Shown: in pieces, positions 1 to 8,856 of the stretch
How positions within the stretch are numbered: the stretch's first letter is position 1
Layout: every line of letters begins with the position of its first letter
From: Acetobacterium sp. KB-1
GTDB lineage: Bacteria; Bacillota; Clostridia; Eubacteriales; Eubacteriaceae
Assembly: GCF_003260995.1 (NCBI RefSeq)
Contig: NZ_CP030040.1
Coordinates: forward strand, 3,450,889 to 3,514,888
Reading direction: 5' to 3'
Length of the DNA stretch: 64,000 bases
The notes under the pieces: generated by a model
Told to the model about the DNA's origin: nothing
Database searches by the model: none
What the model saw: the letters and a program-made list of their open reading frames with translations, nothing else
Made by a program: the position numbers and the translations under genes

Positions 1-66
1 ATATGGCATTGGCTGCCTAATCAAAACGCGAAAGGAGATTTATCTAAAAATTTCTAATTTCGTGTC

Positions 67-168
67 TTGACAAGCGTGTACATTATATTTTTATAAAACG
101 TTCCATTGATGTATTGACTATGATGTACACATAAGGTTGGACACAAAATCTTAAAAATAAGTTATAAT
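67..168 (+). promoter_or_regulatory. Candidate promoter region upstream of the membrane-protein array
   Basis: TTGACA at 67-72 is followed by an AT-rich stretch with possible -10 boxes at 90-95 (17-bp spacer) or 92-97. A second perfect TATAAT lies at 163-168 with only a poor -35 before it. The 8-mer GTGTACAT (76-83) is repeated in inverted orientation as ATGTACAC (123-130), which could be an operator pair. Positions 1-326 contain no convincing gene. Confidence 0.35.
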
Positions 169-326
169 GATGCTATGAGCGGTAGCTAAGAAACCACCGA
201 TATTCAGAAACCAACGACATCTCCCGACCTATAATTGCTGGATTGTCCGGGAAAAGAGTTTTTACCCAATGAAGATATGGTAGATTTAATTTAGTCGTTA
301 GTAAAAAAATAAAAGGAGCCAGTATT

Positions 327-899
327 GTGAGATTCTTATTTGAAAAATTCCCGGAAAATAATGATTTTGATCCTGAGAATGAGGGTTATCATGCTATTAA
401 CGAGCCGAGCTTTTTAAAACTTTGCGTGATGGCAATTCCAGTTATTTTCATTTCCATGTTTATCATTGGACTAATGTTAAAGATCCGACTGGGAGCGGAT
501 TATCATTTGAGTATGATTGATAGTTTTCAAGATATTTTGATTTTATTAGCCTTAGTACCCATTCATGAAATGCTGCATGTGATAGTTTTTCCGGATAAAA
601 TTTCATCAACGGATATTTTTATTGGTACGTATAGAGGCGCAATTTATGTTGAATATTTACAGGATATAAAAAAAGAAAGGTTTTTGTTGGGATTGATATT
701 GCCGATCATTGTTTTGACGGTTATACCCGTTTTAATTATATTGTCAACAAATGTAAATTATATTCTTTTGTCGAAAATTGCCCTGATGAATATGGTTCTA
801 TCGAGCATGGATGTCCTGTCATTTTATGGGATTTTAAGAAAAATTCCGGCGAATGCGAAAGTTAGGAATAAAGACTCTCGTTCATTCTGGAAATTTTAA
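327..899 (+). CDS. DUF3267-like putative zincin membrane metalloprotease
   Basis: A protein of 190 residues with about four hydrophobic segments and the sequence HEMLH at about residue 80, which fits the HExxH zinc-binding motif of DUF3267/zincin-type membrane peptidases. The start is GTG 327, with an AAAGGAG-type ribosome binding site at about 312-318. It is the first gene of a same-strand array of small membrane proteins that leads into a BceAB-like ABC transporter. The substrate is unknown. A role in processing or resisting a membrane-active peptide is only a guess from that neighbourhood. The HExxH motif is seen directly; the family assignment rests on this motif plus the membrane topology. 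Confidence 0.7.
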   Translation: MRFLFEKFPENNDFDPENEGYHAINEPSFLKLCVMAIPVIFISMFIIGLMLKIRLGADYHLSMIDSFQDILILLALVPIHEMLHVIVFPDKISSTDIFIGTYRGAIYVEYLQDIKKERFLLGLILPIIVLTVIPVLIILSTNVNYILLSKIALMNMVLSSMDVLSFYGILRKIPANAKVRNKDSRSFWKF

Positions 900-917
900 T
901 AGCGGAGGTGCTTGAAA

Positions 918-1454
918 ATGAAAAAACAATATTATCTGGATTTAGTATTATTGATCATTATCCTGGGATTATCTGTTTACTTGTTGGGACAAGTAGATAA
1001 TCCGGTTTATACCATAATTTTGATTAGCTTTGCCGTCATATTCTCGTATATCAATCTGAGATTTAGAATTATCTTTAAATATCCGTATGAAGGTAAGCTA
1101 AGTATTGGCAATTATTTGGGGTGTTTTGAAATTCTGTTGGGAAAGTTGTTATACATCATTGGCTTATTAAATCTTACAATTACGAATTCGGCTAAGCAGC
1201 ATAATTTTATCATCTACGGTTTTATACCTGTTATCTGGTATCTATCAATGTTCCACAATACGGCTTATATCGATGACAATTATTTAATCTACAATTTTTC
1301 AAGAGTTATTGATATCCGGGATATTGAAAGATACGAAATGAAGAAAAAATCTTTAGATACATATTCTCTAGTTGTTTATATGAAAAACAAAAAAGTGCTT
1401 AAGCTGGGCCTTAATGATTTTAATTATCATAAATTTAAATTGCTAATTAGGTAG
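918..1454 (+). CDS. Family A membrane protein, copy 1 (unknown function)
   Basis: A protein of 178 residues. Two hydrophobic hairpins fill roughly the first 115 residues, followed by a polar domain of about 65 residues rich in beta-type sequence, reminiscent of a bacterial PH-like domain (inference). It shares with the genes at 5742 and 9991 the N-terminal pattern KxYYxDL, the central KYPYEG or EYPYEG motif and the C-terminal LIYxF...YEx(K/R)xKxLxxY block. ATG 918 is preferred over TTG 912 because GGAGGTG at 904-910 lies at the right distance from it. I do not recognise a described function. The three copies in one array suggest recent duplication. Confidence 0.75.
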   Translation: MKKQYYLDLVLLIIILGLSVYLLGQVDNPVYTIILISFAVIFSYINLRFRIIFKYPYEGKLSIGNYLGCFEILLGKLLYIIGLLNLTITNSAKQHNFIIYGFIPVIWYLSMFHNTAYIDDNYLIYNFSRVIDIRDIERYEMKKKSLDTYSLVVYMKNKKVLKLGLNDFNYHKFKLLIR

Positions 1455-1494
1455 CTGAATGTTAAATAATTTTCAAAAAAGAAAGGGGATCATT

Positions 1495-1947
1495 GTGCGG
1501 ATATTAAAAAAAATCTACCCATACCTGGTGATACCATTAGTGATGGGCTATATTAGTATCATCTTCAAAGTGAAAAATATGATAAAATATGGATCTTATG
1601 ATTCAAACTTCAATTCGACCCTGCCATTTTTTATTGACAATTTTGGTTTTACATATATTGTTACCCTGCCATTGATTAGCATCGTATTTGGCATTCTCCT
1701 TGAATTGCTGTGTAGGAAATCGTTTTCGCTAAGAGTCAAGATAAACAGGCCCTTTCTGATTATCGGTCTAATTTTTGCTTTTTTCTACTTTATATATTTT
1801 ACACCAGTTGCCACTTTCTTTGTACAGTTGAATTTTTTGCCGCTTCTTTTAATACCTGATGCGCCGGCTTACTATCTCATCCCTACCCTCGTTGGGTTTT
1901 ATTTATCAAAAGGCTTGCTTGCCACAAAAGAAAGTGAAGTCAGCTGA
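1495..1947 (+). CDS. Family B membrane protein, copy 1 (unknown function)
   Basis: A protein of about 150 residues with four hydrophobic segments. It is clearly paralogous to the gene at 11791: both have ILKKIYPY at the N-terminus, NSNFNSTLPFF or DSNFNSTLPFF in the middle, and a C-terminal LIPTL(V/A)GF...KGLLA(T/S)KES motif. The start is probably GTG 1495, because AAAGGGG at 1482-1488 is well placed and the copy at 11791 begins at the same homologous position; ATG 1459 would add 12 residues. It follows family A copy 1 directly and precedes the ABC permease, so the three are probably co-transcribed. Function unknown. Confidence 0.7.
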   Translation: MRILKKIYPYLVIPLVMGYISIIFKVKNMIKYGSYDSNFNSTLPFFIDNFGFTYIVTLPLISIVFGILLELLCRKSFSLRVKINRPFLIIGLIFAFFYFIYFTPVATFFVQLNFLPLLLIPDAPAYYLIPTLVGFYLSKGLLATKESEVS

Positions 1948-1978
1948 CTTTGTCTTTGTTTAGACTAATGGAGAAATC

Positions 1979-3808
1979 ATGCTGTTAAAAATATTATTAA
2001 AGAATTTTCGCAGTAGCCTAAAAGATTATTTGCTATTTTTCATCCATCAGAGCCTCATGGTCGTTATTTTTTTTGTGATGACATTTTTTTTTCAAATTGC
2101 CTTCAAGGTGAGCGAGATGGATGATGTTAGCTCCCTCGCTTCTTTTATTTATGCTGCAGTTGTAATTGTCGTAATCATTACACTGGTATCAACCAATATG
2201 AACTTGCGAAATTATTTGATGATACGGAATAAAGATTATAATTTTTTAGCGATCTTAGGTATCCGTCCGCAAATGCTCTATTTACTCTTATGTGTTGAAT
2301 TTGCAATGGGAAGTCTACTGGCGATTCTGGTTGGACTTCTGGGCGGAAGCTTTTGCGTGCTTGGTATTGCTGATTTACTTGGTAAAGCAGGTTTTCAAAA
2401 TGATATTTTACTAGTGACAATTTGGAATTATCTTAATAGCAGTTTTATCTTTATTGTGATAATCGGGATCTGTATGGCTAGTAACGGTAGATATTTTAGA
2501 CGTTCGGCCAATAAAGCAAACTCTGAAAGCCCAATAGAATGGGAATCATACAAGGCTTATGATTTGACCTTCTTGTTAATCGGTTGTCTGATTATCATTG
2601 GGATTCTAGTCAGTTTGTGGTTTTATTACAGTGTGCTTAATAGTCTCATTTCGATGATGCTTCTGGTAGGGAGTGCTTGTTTAATTGTTTTTTCAGGCAG
2701 TCGGTTTTTTTTCAAAAAAATGAGAAAAAACAAAAACCTGTATTATAAAAATTTGTTAACCTTTAATCGCATGATGTATAAATTTAACAAGAATAAAAAA
2801 CTCTTGTTTACAATATTTAGTCTGAATTTTCTGATATTTTATTTAATGGGGAGTATCACAACTTCATATGGTACTTTAATCAACGCTGAAGATCAAGAAA
2901 GCTATCCTTATGATATTATCGCAATATCAGAACTTAAGATGGTTGAGAATGTAATTAATGAATCTGGGATAATAGCGTTTGAGGCGATCCCAATCCTGCC
3001 AGTATATGACTCAAGTGAAAACAGAGAGCCTCATTATTGGGGAATATCACTTAATTCCTATTACAAATTAACGGGTAAAGAGGAAGCACTGGTGGGAAAC
3101 GAGATTATTTTAATATCACAGCAAGAGGGTGCTCAAAATAGTGCGACAACCGCAATGAAACGGGCCTTAACGATAGCGGGGAATAGCAGCAATTATCAGA
3201 TCCAGAAGTATTTTCAAGAAATAATCTTCGGCAAAATATCAAATAAGAATTTAAACAATATCATTGTTTTTAGCGATGAAGAATTTCAACAGAAATATTC
3301 TGATGCCAATAATGAAATGACACTTTTTCTCGGGAAAATACCTATGAATTTTGACAAAAAGGCATTTGATCAGAGTAATTTGTTAGTGACGGTGTACAAA
3401 CAAGATATGTTGCAACAAATTAAAAACGAAAATCAAATGATGTTCCTCATTTTTGTTTTATTAGGTTTGATCATGATGATTCAATTGGGCAGTTCACTTT
3501 ATTTTCGCTTTTTTACCGATAAGAATCAGTTTTTAGAGGATACAAGATTTCTGAAACAGCTTGGTATGACCGACAAACGAATAAAAAAAATATATACAAA
3601 AGAGACCGCTATGCTGATATTTTTGCCGATTGTGACTTCATTTCTATGGAGTGGTTTTTTCTTTTGTGCTGAAATGAAATTTCAAAATGTCGATTTTGTA
3701 GAAAACAGTGGTCTATTTATGGCCTTTGGAATTGGCTATTTTCTGATTGAATTGGCATTTTATAAAATTTTAGAAAGGCAGCTTGTTTCGCATGTGAGTT
3801 GTGGTTGA
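1979..3808 (+). CDS. BceB-like ABC transporter permease (FtsX/MacB-type)
   Basis: A protein of 609 residues with an FtsX-like layout: one N-terminal membrane segment, paired membrane helices in the first third, a large non-membrane domain (about residues 300-500), and three C-terminal helices. Length and layout match permeases of bacitracin/antimicrobial-peptide resistance transporters of the BceAB type, which usually have ten helices and an extracellular domain of about 200 residues. The ATPase gene follows 6 bases after its stop. The start is ATG 1979 with GGAG at 1970-1973. No BceRS-type two-component system is visible nearby, so regulation would have to come from elsewhere. The peptide handled cannot be told from sequence. 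Confidence 0.75.
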   Translation: MLLKILLKNFRSSLKDYLLFFIHQSLMVVIFFVMTFFFQIAFKVSEMDDVSSLASFIYAAVVIVVIITLVSTNMNLRNYLMIRNKDYNFLAILGIRPQMLYLLLCVEFAMGSLLAILVGLLGGSFCVLGIADLLGKAGFQNDILLVTIWNYLNSSFIFIVIIGICMASNGRYFRRSANKANSESPIEWESYKAYDLTFLLIGCLIIIGILVSLWFYYSVLNSLISMMLLVGSACLIVFSGSRFFFKKMRKNKNLYYKNLLTFNRMMYKFNKNKKLLFTIFSLNFLIFYLMGSITTSYGTLINAEDQESYPYDIIAISELKMVENVINESGIIAFEAIPILPVYDSSENREPHYWGISLNSYYKLTGKEEALVGNEIILISQQEGAQNSATTAMKRALTIAGNSSNYQIQKYFQEIIFGKISNKNLNNIIVFSDEEFQQKYSDANNEMTLFLGKIPMNFDKKAFDQSNLLVTVYKQDMLQQIKNENQMMFLIFVLLGLIMMIQLGSSLYFRFFTDKNQFLEDTRFLKQLGMTDKRIKKIYTKETAMLIFLPIVTSFLWSGFFFCAEMKFQNVDFVENSGLFMAFGIGYFLIELAFYKILERQLVSHVSCG

Positions 3809-3814
3809 GTGAAA

Positions 3815-4566
3815 ATGGATATTTTGCAAATATGCAGTCTAAAAAAAAATACCGGAAAAAAACATCAAAAGAGACAGTGGTCGAAACGGTGGCGATTGAT
3901 CATCTGAACTTTACGATTGAAAGTGGTTCATTTATTAGTATTATGGGAAAATCGGGTTGTGGAAAAACAACTTTGTTAAAATTAATTGGTGGTCTCGATA
4001 CGCCAACCGAAGGCGAAATATTTTACAAGGGAAAATCATTGACGAAATTAAGTCATGATCAGCTGGCTCAGTATCGCCGTGAACAAATTGGATTTGTTTT
4101 TCAGGACTATAATTTGATGGATAGTCTGACAATAAAAGAAAATATAATGCTGCCAATGTTATTGGATCATAAAAAGCTGAAAGAAATTGAAGAAAGTGTG
4201 CTGTATTATGCCCAGCGCTTTGGAATCAGAAAACATTTGAATAAATACCCGGGGGAATTATCAGGAGGAGAACAGCAGCGGGCCTCCATTTGTCGCGCTT
4301 TATCAAATAACCCGAAGTTAATTCTGGCTGATGAACCAACCGGAAATCTGGACTCGCAATCATCAAAAGAAGTGGTGAGGTGTCTAAAAGAAATGAATCA
4401 GGAATTGCGAAAAACAGTAATTTTGGTTACCCATGATCCCTATATCGCCAGCTTTGCGGATGAGGTAATTTTATTAAAAGATGGTCTGATTGAAGAAAGA
4501 CTTGTTAATCACATGGAAAAAGAGAAATTCTTTAAAATTCTGATTGAACACCTTAACGCATTTTAA
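3815..4566 (+). CDS. BceA-like ABC transporter ATPase, apparently frameshifted in an A9 run
   Basis: Walker A (GKSGCGKTT), signature (LSGGEQQR), Walker B (LILADEPT) and the H-loop (THD) are all present, in the MacB/LolD/BceA order. The long open frame only begins at TTG 3799, inside the permease gene, with an atypical N-terminus. In the next frame, ATG 3815, six bases after the permease stop, encodes MDILQICSLKK, which is the normal start of a BceA-type ATPase. This frame joins the ATPase frame exactly at nine consecutive A (3841-3849) if one A is added. The gene is therefore frameshifted, slippage-dependent, or miscalled by one base in the homopolymer. Another possible start in the downstream frame is ATG 3832. 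Confidence 0.75.
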
Positions 4567-4663
4567 GTGATTGCTTTGTGATGCTTTTAGTTTATGCACC
4601 AATCCTATTGACTACTGCATGCCGAAAACAGATAATTAAAGTTTAGAAAAGGGGGAGCTTGTC

Positions 4664-5089
4664 TTGAACTCATTGAAAAAAATCAAACCATTAAAACCAT
4701 ATTTGATCATAATTATTCTTGTCATTTACATCGAAGTTGTTGGTAATGGAAAGCTTATAACGTCTGAAAACCAACTATTTTTTTATGCGGGGATCAATAG
4801 ACCCATTGTGGGCTCATTAGTCGGTGTTTTTTTGTATATATTAAATTTAGATGATCTAAGATTGACTTTGAAAATTCGTATGCATGATTTAATTATTGCG
4901 TTATTCTTAATCTTGATTTATTACGCTCGTTATATCTCAATATTTGGTTTTTATGTAAATATTTCTATTCCAATACCATCTTTGTTAGTTAGCTCTCCGG
5001 TTATAGTATATGTTTTTCCAGTAGTAGTAGGATATTTTTTCTCAAAAGGATTCGTTTCAACCAAAAATAATAGCGATGTGGGTAACTGA
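4664..5089 (+). CDS. Family B-related membrane protein, divergent copy
   Basis: A protein of 141 residues with four hydrophobic segments. Its end (PVVVGYFFSKGFVSTK) matches the ending of the family B proteins at 1495 and 11791, and the N-terminal KPYLIIIILVIYI block resembles their YPYLVIPLVMGYI. The middle is strongly diverged. The start is TTG 4664, with GGGGGAG at 4651-4657 giving normal spacing. It lies downstream of the ABC transporter and probably belongs to the same transcript. Function unknown. Confidence 0.65.
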   Translation: MNSLKKIKPLKPYLIIIILVIYIEVVGNGKLITSENQLFFYAGINRPIVGSLVGVFLYILNLDDLRLTLKIRMHDLIIALFLILIYYARYISIFGFYVNISIPIPSLLVSSPVIVYVFPVVVGYFFSKGFVSTKNNSDVGN

Positions 5090-5391
5090 AACCGTAAAGT
5101 TAACGCAGTAAAGTTGGATCAGCATGGAGGATGGCGATGGTGAAAGTCTGAAACATCTTGAGTATTAAGCTTACCTAATTCTGAGCATAGCCACACTTAT
5201 TTGTGCTTGGAAAAGCAATCAACACATATATAAATGCAGTCACTCCAGAATGGAGCAGCCTACTCACCTCCACGTGATTTGTAGTTTGTGGTTATCCCTA
5301 TGGCTATACAATAATTAAAAAAATTTTTTAAAGGCAAGATGTTTCAGGTCGTTTTGTGGCTTGAGTGAAACGAAGGAATGGTGATACATAA
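5090..5391. other. Intergenic stretch with a repeated leader motif
   Basis: No convincing gene. Positions 5092-5117 (GTAAAGTTAACGCAGTAAAG followed by TTGGATC) resemble the sequence before the family C gene (6331-6357) and, in part, before family A copy 3 (9953-9970). A ribosome-binding-like GGAGG follows, but no intact frame does. This is therefore probably a leader whose gene has been lost. Confidence 0.4.
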
Positions 5392-5484
5392 ATGAAAAAG
5401 AAGTATGTGATTATATCAATTGTATTTTTATTGGGAGTTTTATTTTATTTTATAATATCTACGCTTTATTCTTTGTATATTTAA
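5392..5484 (+). CDS. Possible 30-residue membrane peptide, perhaps a truncated gene
   Basis: ATG 5392 opens a frame of 30 codons: a basic start (MKKKYV) and one continuous hydrophobic segment, ending at TAA 5482-5484. AAGGAATG at 5373-5380 is a possible but distant ribosome binding site. The stop falls only three bases before the 212-bp repeat at 5487, so this may be the remaining 5' end of a longer gene cut by a rearrangement. Weakly supported. Confidence 0.3.
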   Translation: MKKKYVIISIVFLLGVLFYFIISTLYSLYI

Positions 5485-5486
5485 AT

Positions 5487-5698
5487 TTGGTTAGGGTGTC
5501 AAAAACACCCAGTTTAAGCAGCTGGTACTCCGGCAGCGAAAAGGCAGCGTCTCTAAACTCCGCTATCAGTCGGGTGGCATCATCAAGCACCTGTTGCAGA
5601 AGACTGGTGATGTACTTCGCTTTTGCGATGATAGATGGCGTGATTGAGGTCTTCTTAACGCGTTTTGAATGGATATTCTGTGATGCTTTTAGTGCCAA
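5487..5698. repeat. 212-bp dispersed repeat, copy 1
   Basis: Nearly identical, with the same length, to 9737-9948 (roughly 93% by eye). Both copies sit directly upstream of a family A gene. The repeat has no terminal inverted repeats. Its minus strand is open in both copies and would encode about 70 conserved residues (for example LPEYQLLKLGVFDTL), so it may be the remnant of an unrelated gene carried along in duplication. Confidence 0.8.
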
Positions 5699-5741
5699 GT
5701 CAGGAAATGATTTAAAATTTAGAGCGACAAGTGAGGAAAGC

Positions 5742-6290
5742 ATGAAGAAAGAGTATTATGTAGACTTGGGATTATTGATTATATTGATGATCACAACTCT
5801 TTTCACAATAACACAGATCGATAATAATTCATATATAATAATGTTTATCGTATTTTTGGTGCTATCGGCTTATGTTAATTTTAAATTCAGAATCGTTCTC
5901 AAATATCCCTATGAAGGCAAATTTAGTTATTTTGAGAAAATGACGTTCTTATTAATGGAACTCGGAAAAATATCATACTTTATCAGCATAACCGATATTG
6001 TATATGTGAATCCGAATTTAGACGATCATGATTTTACGGTATATGGTAAATTAGCATTTATCTTATATTTATTGCTCTTTAAAGCAACTTCATATGTGTC
6101 TGATGATAAATTAATCTATCATTTCTCAAAAATGGTGGACATAAAAGATATCAAAGACTATGAGCTGAGAGAAAAATCCTTTAACATTTATTATTTATCG
6201 CTTCATTTAGAAAATGATAACGTGCTCAAACTAAGGCTCAGTGATTACAACTATCAAAAATTACAGAAATTTCAATTTGGGATTGAGTGA
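5742..6290 (+). CDS. Family A membrane protein, copy 2 (unknown function)
   Basis: A protein of 182 residues, paralogous to the genes at 918 and 9991 along its whole length: KKEYYVDL at the start, KYPYEGK in the middle, then a polar C-terminal domain with LIYHFSKMVDIKDIKDYE. The open frame extends upstream through the repeat, but ATG 5742 is the start because the family resemblance begins there and GTGAGGAAAG lies just before it. The gene is followed by family C copy 1, an order partly repeated after copy 3. Function unknown. Confidence 0.75.
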   Translation: MKKEYYVDLGLLIILMITTLFTITQIDNNSYIIMFIVFLVLSAYVNFKFRIVLKYPYEGKFSYFEKMTFLLMELGKISYFISITDIVYVNPNLDDHDFTVYGKLAFILYLLLFKATSYVSDDKLIYHFSKMVDIKDIKDYELREKSFNIYYLSLHLENDNVLKLRLSDYNYQKLQKFQFGIE

Positions 6291-6380
6291 CGCAGGATTA
6301 CGAGCAGGCGATTAAATTATTTCTAAACCTTAAAGTTAACGAAGTAAAATCGGATCTGGAAGTAGAAGGAGGAACTGAAA

Positions 6381-6767
6381 TTGTCACTTTACCAATCAAT
6401 GATAAAAATTGCCATAACGCCCTTTATTATTTTAGGCCTTGCTATTTTTAGGGACTATTTTATAAGATATCAGGCAACAAACCTTCAATTAAATTTATTA
6501 TGGTATCGCGTTTTGTTTGACTTATTTCTTTACATTTCAACAGGAATATTACTGGCCAGTTTGTACGAGCGCTTTAAAAAAATTCGAATACTAAGAATGA
6601 CGAAAGTTATCTTGGCAGCTAATATTTTATTACTGATGCTATTTTATGGGGTAAGTTATTTTGGCGTTTTATATTTTGCCAGTATCAAAGAATTTTTTGT
6701 TTTTGATTTTATTTTGATGGGCTATTACGCTTATTTATTGATTGATAGTTTTAGAAAAGAGGCTTGA
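6381..6767 (+). CDS. Family C small membrane protein, intact copy (unknown function)
   Basis: A protein of 128 residues with four predicted membrane segments and little else. The start is TTG 6381, supported by AAGGAGG at about 6367-6373. The last third of this gene is repeated, in broken form, immediately behind family A copy 3 (10522-10643), showing that an A-C pair was duplicated and then damaged. No recognisable domain. Confidence 0.65.
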   Translation: MSLYQSMIKIAITPFIILGLAIFRDYFIRYQATNLQLNLLWYRVLFDLFLYISTGILLASLYERFKKIRILRMTKVILAANILLLMLFYGVSYFGVLYFASIKEFFVFDFILMGYYAYLLIDSFRKEA

Positions 6768-6917
6768 CATAAAAAAAGATTTTACAGGTTAGTTTAATAT
6801 GTGGTTACCTGTGTTTTTTGTATTGATGGATTTTGGGTTCATAGCCATCCAGAATAGCTTTAATATGATGGAATCGATGAGTTATGGTTTTTATTTTAGC
6901 CGCTATTGGGTGATGAA
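6764..6917 (+). pseudogene. Remnant of a family D membrane protein gene
   Basis: The translated stretch includes LMDFGFIAIQNSF and YGFYFSRYWVMK, which match LMDFWVITIQNSF and TVFYFSRYRGMI of the intact gene at 11308. An in-frame TAG soon after the start and an abrupt loss of similarity at about 6917 mark it as a truncated pseudogene. It begins inside the stop of family C copy 1. Confidence 0.7.
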
Positions 6918-6935
6918 AATAAGTGAGGGATGTTA

Positions 6936-7181
6936 ATGGGCGAAAAATGGAAACAAATAAGGCGCATTATTATGAAAATATTATTAGCATGTGGAATTGT
7001 GATAATAATAATAGTACAAGTAACCGAACGAAATAATTTAATTGAATGGAGAGAACCAATTACATTCACATTAAGGATTTATTTAGTTTCGGTATTCATT
7101 TATATTGTATTTCTCAATGCAATTCCACTAATTTGGAATTATTTTAAAAATAAAGCTGTTTATTGTAAAATAAAAATGTAG
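6936..7181 (+). pseudogene. Small membrane protein cut by the IS21-type element
   Basis: About 81 residues with two hydrophobic segments and a basic end. GAGGG at 6925-6929 favours ATG 6936 over ATG 6930. The stop codon (7179-7181) is supplied by the left end of the insertion sequence, so the native C-terminus has been lost. If the element and one copy of a 4-bp target duplication are removed, the frame runs on about 20 codons into the 212-bp repeat. Function unknown. Confidence 0.5.
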
Positions 7182-7308
7182 AAAGTTGCAAAGCAAAAAT
7201 CCATAGTATTGCAAGTTGGAAAATGCACAATATTGCAAAAATCCATTGCGGGCAAAACTCAAGTCAATTATCCTTGTATCTGACCAAAGAACAAGGAGGA
7301 AATGGAGA

Positions 7309-8856
7309 ATGCTCACAATGGATCAGATACATGATATCAGAAATCGTTTTTATGAGAAAGGGGAAAATATTTCCCAGATTGCGGAAGCGTTGCACCTGGA
7401 TTGGCGAACGGTACGCAAATACATTGATCAGACTGATTTTAACAGCCCGCCGCCAAAGCCGGCGTTGGAGAAACAATTCTGTCCCAAACTGGATCCCTAC
7501 AAGGAGATGATCGATTCCTGGCTGATTGAGGACAAATCAGCCCCACGCAAACAGCGCCATACAGCTAAACGGGTATTTCATCGCCTGCTGGCCGAAATTC
7601 CCGGTTTTGACTGCTCCTATCGGACGGTCGCCAGCTATTACGCAGTGAAACACCGGGAAATATTCAAGCAGAATAAACAGGCCTATCTGCCACTGGTACA
7701 TCAACCCGGAGAAGCGCAGGTTGATTTTGGTACAGCTGAGTTTTATGAAAATGGCCAAAAACTGACTGGAAAATACCTGGAGGTCTCTTTTCCATACAGC
7801 AATAAAGGCTATCTGCAGCTGTTCTACGGGGAAAATATGGAATGCCTGCTGGAAGGGCTGGATGCCATATTCCGCCACATTGGCTGTGTGCCAAGGGAAC
7901 TCTGGTTTGATAACACGAAAGTCATTGTTACCGAGATTATCCGTGGTGGCGGGCGAAAACTGACTGACAAATTCGAACGGTTCCGGGAGCATTACCATTT
8001 TAAAGCCGTCTTCATGAATCCCGGGGCCGGCCATGAAAAAGGAAACGTCGAAAACAAGGTCGGCTATCAGCGTCGCAACTTCATGGTACCGGTTCCCCGC
8101 TTTCTGTCGCTGTCGGATTATAACCGGCAGTTGCTGACAGAGTGTGAGAAAGATGCCCGGCGGAACCATTATCGCTACGATGAAACCATCGAGGAGCGGT
8201 TTCAGGCTGATCTGACGGCCTGCCACAAACTGCCCGGAATTGCGTTTGACCTCACCGGTCATCAAACCCTCAAAGCCGACAACTGGGCCAGGATTTATCT
8301 GAACAAACGACAGCATGCTTATTCGGTGGCTCCAAAGTACGCCCAGTGCCCGGTTCATCTGGTTTTAACTTCAGCGCTGGTGATTATTCAAGATGAAAAC
8401 TTTCGTGAAATTGTTCGCCACCGGCGTCTTTACGGAGATACCAAACAAGAGCAGATGGACTGGCTGCCCTATCTGAAACAATTATCCCTGCGACCCCGAG
8501 CCCTGAAATATACTGGGATCTATGAGCTGATGCCGGAAACCATGCAAACCTATCTGGCCACCTGTTCAGGCAGCGAAGTTGGACAGATCCTCAAGGTTCT
8601 TTCCGAGTTGACCAGTCGCACCGGTTTTGACAGTGCCGTAAATACCGTTAACCATGCAATTGCTCATCAGGCGCGAGATGCCGATAGTCTGGAGAGTCTT
8701 TACCGGCGGTTGTATTCGGATGTACCTGAGCTGCCTGCAATGACCCTTGCTCCGGGCATTCCCAAAATGATCCCGATGCAGCCCAATCTGACGGCCTATG
8801 ATATCTTGCTTCAGGGAAAGGGGGCTGACGGATATGCTCGACAAAGAAATCTTTGA
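7309..8856 (+). CDS. istA: IS21-family transposase IstA
   Basis: A protein of 515 residues: an N-terminal helix-turn-helix (SQIAEALHLDWRTVRKYI) followed by a DDE integrase core. The acidic residues are visible in GEAQVDFGTAEF, ELWFDNTKV and GHEKGNVENKVGY. ATG 7309 follows AAGGAGG at 7293-7299. The frame overlaps istB by 23 bases, the usual IS21 arrangement in which IstB is translated by coupling. Confidence 0.95.
   Translation: MLTMDQIHDIRNRFYEKGENISQIAEALHLDWRTVRKYIDQTDFNSPPPKPALEKQFCPKLDPYKEMIDSWLIEDKSAPRKQRHTAKRVFHRLLAEIPGFDCSYRTVASYYAVKHREIFKQNKQAYLPLVHQPGEAQVDFGTAEFYENGQKLTGKYLEVSFPYSNKGYLQLFYGENMECLLEGLDAIFRHIGCVPRELWFDNTKVIVTEIIRGGGRKLTDKFERFREHYHFKAVFMNPGAGHEKGNVENKVGYQRRNFMVPVPRFLSLSDYNRQLLTECEKDARRNHYRYDETIEERFQADLTACHKLPGIAFDLTGHQTLKADNWARIYLNKRQHAYSVAPKYAQCPVHLVLTSALVIIQDENFREIVRHRRLYGDTKQEQMDWLPYLKQLSLRPRALKYTGIYELMPETMQTYLATCSGSEVGQILKVLSELTSRTGFDSAVNTVNHAIAHQARDADSLESLYRRLYSDVPELPAMTLAPGIPKMIPMQPNLTAYDILLQGKGADGYARQRNL

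Noticed and set aside
7537-8358. Long minus-strand frame of 273 codons inside istA
   Set aside because: Antisense shadow of a GC-richer transposase gene; no domain features.
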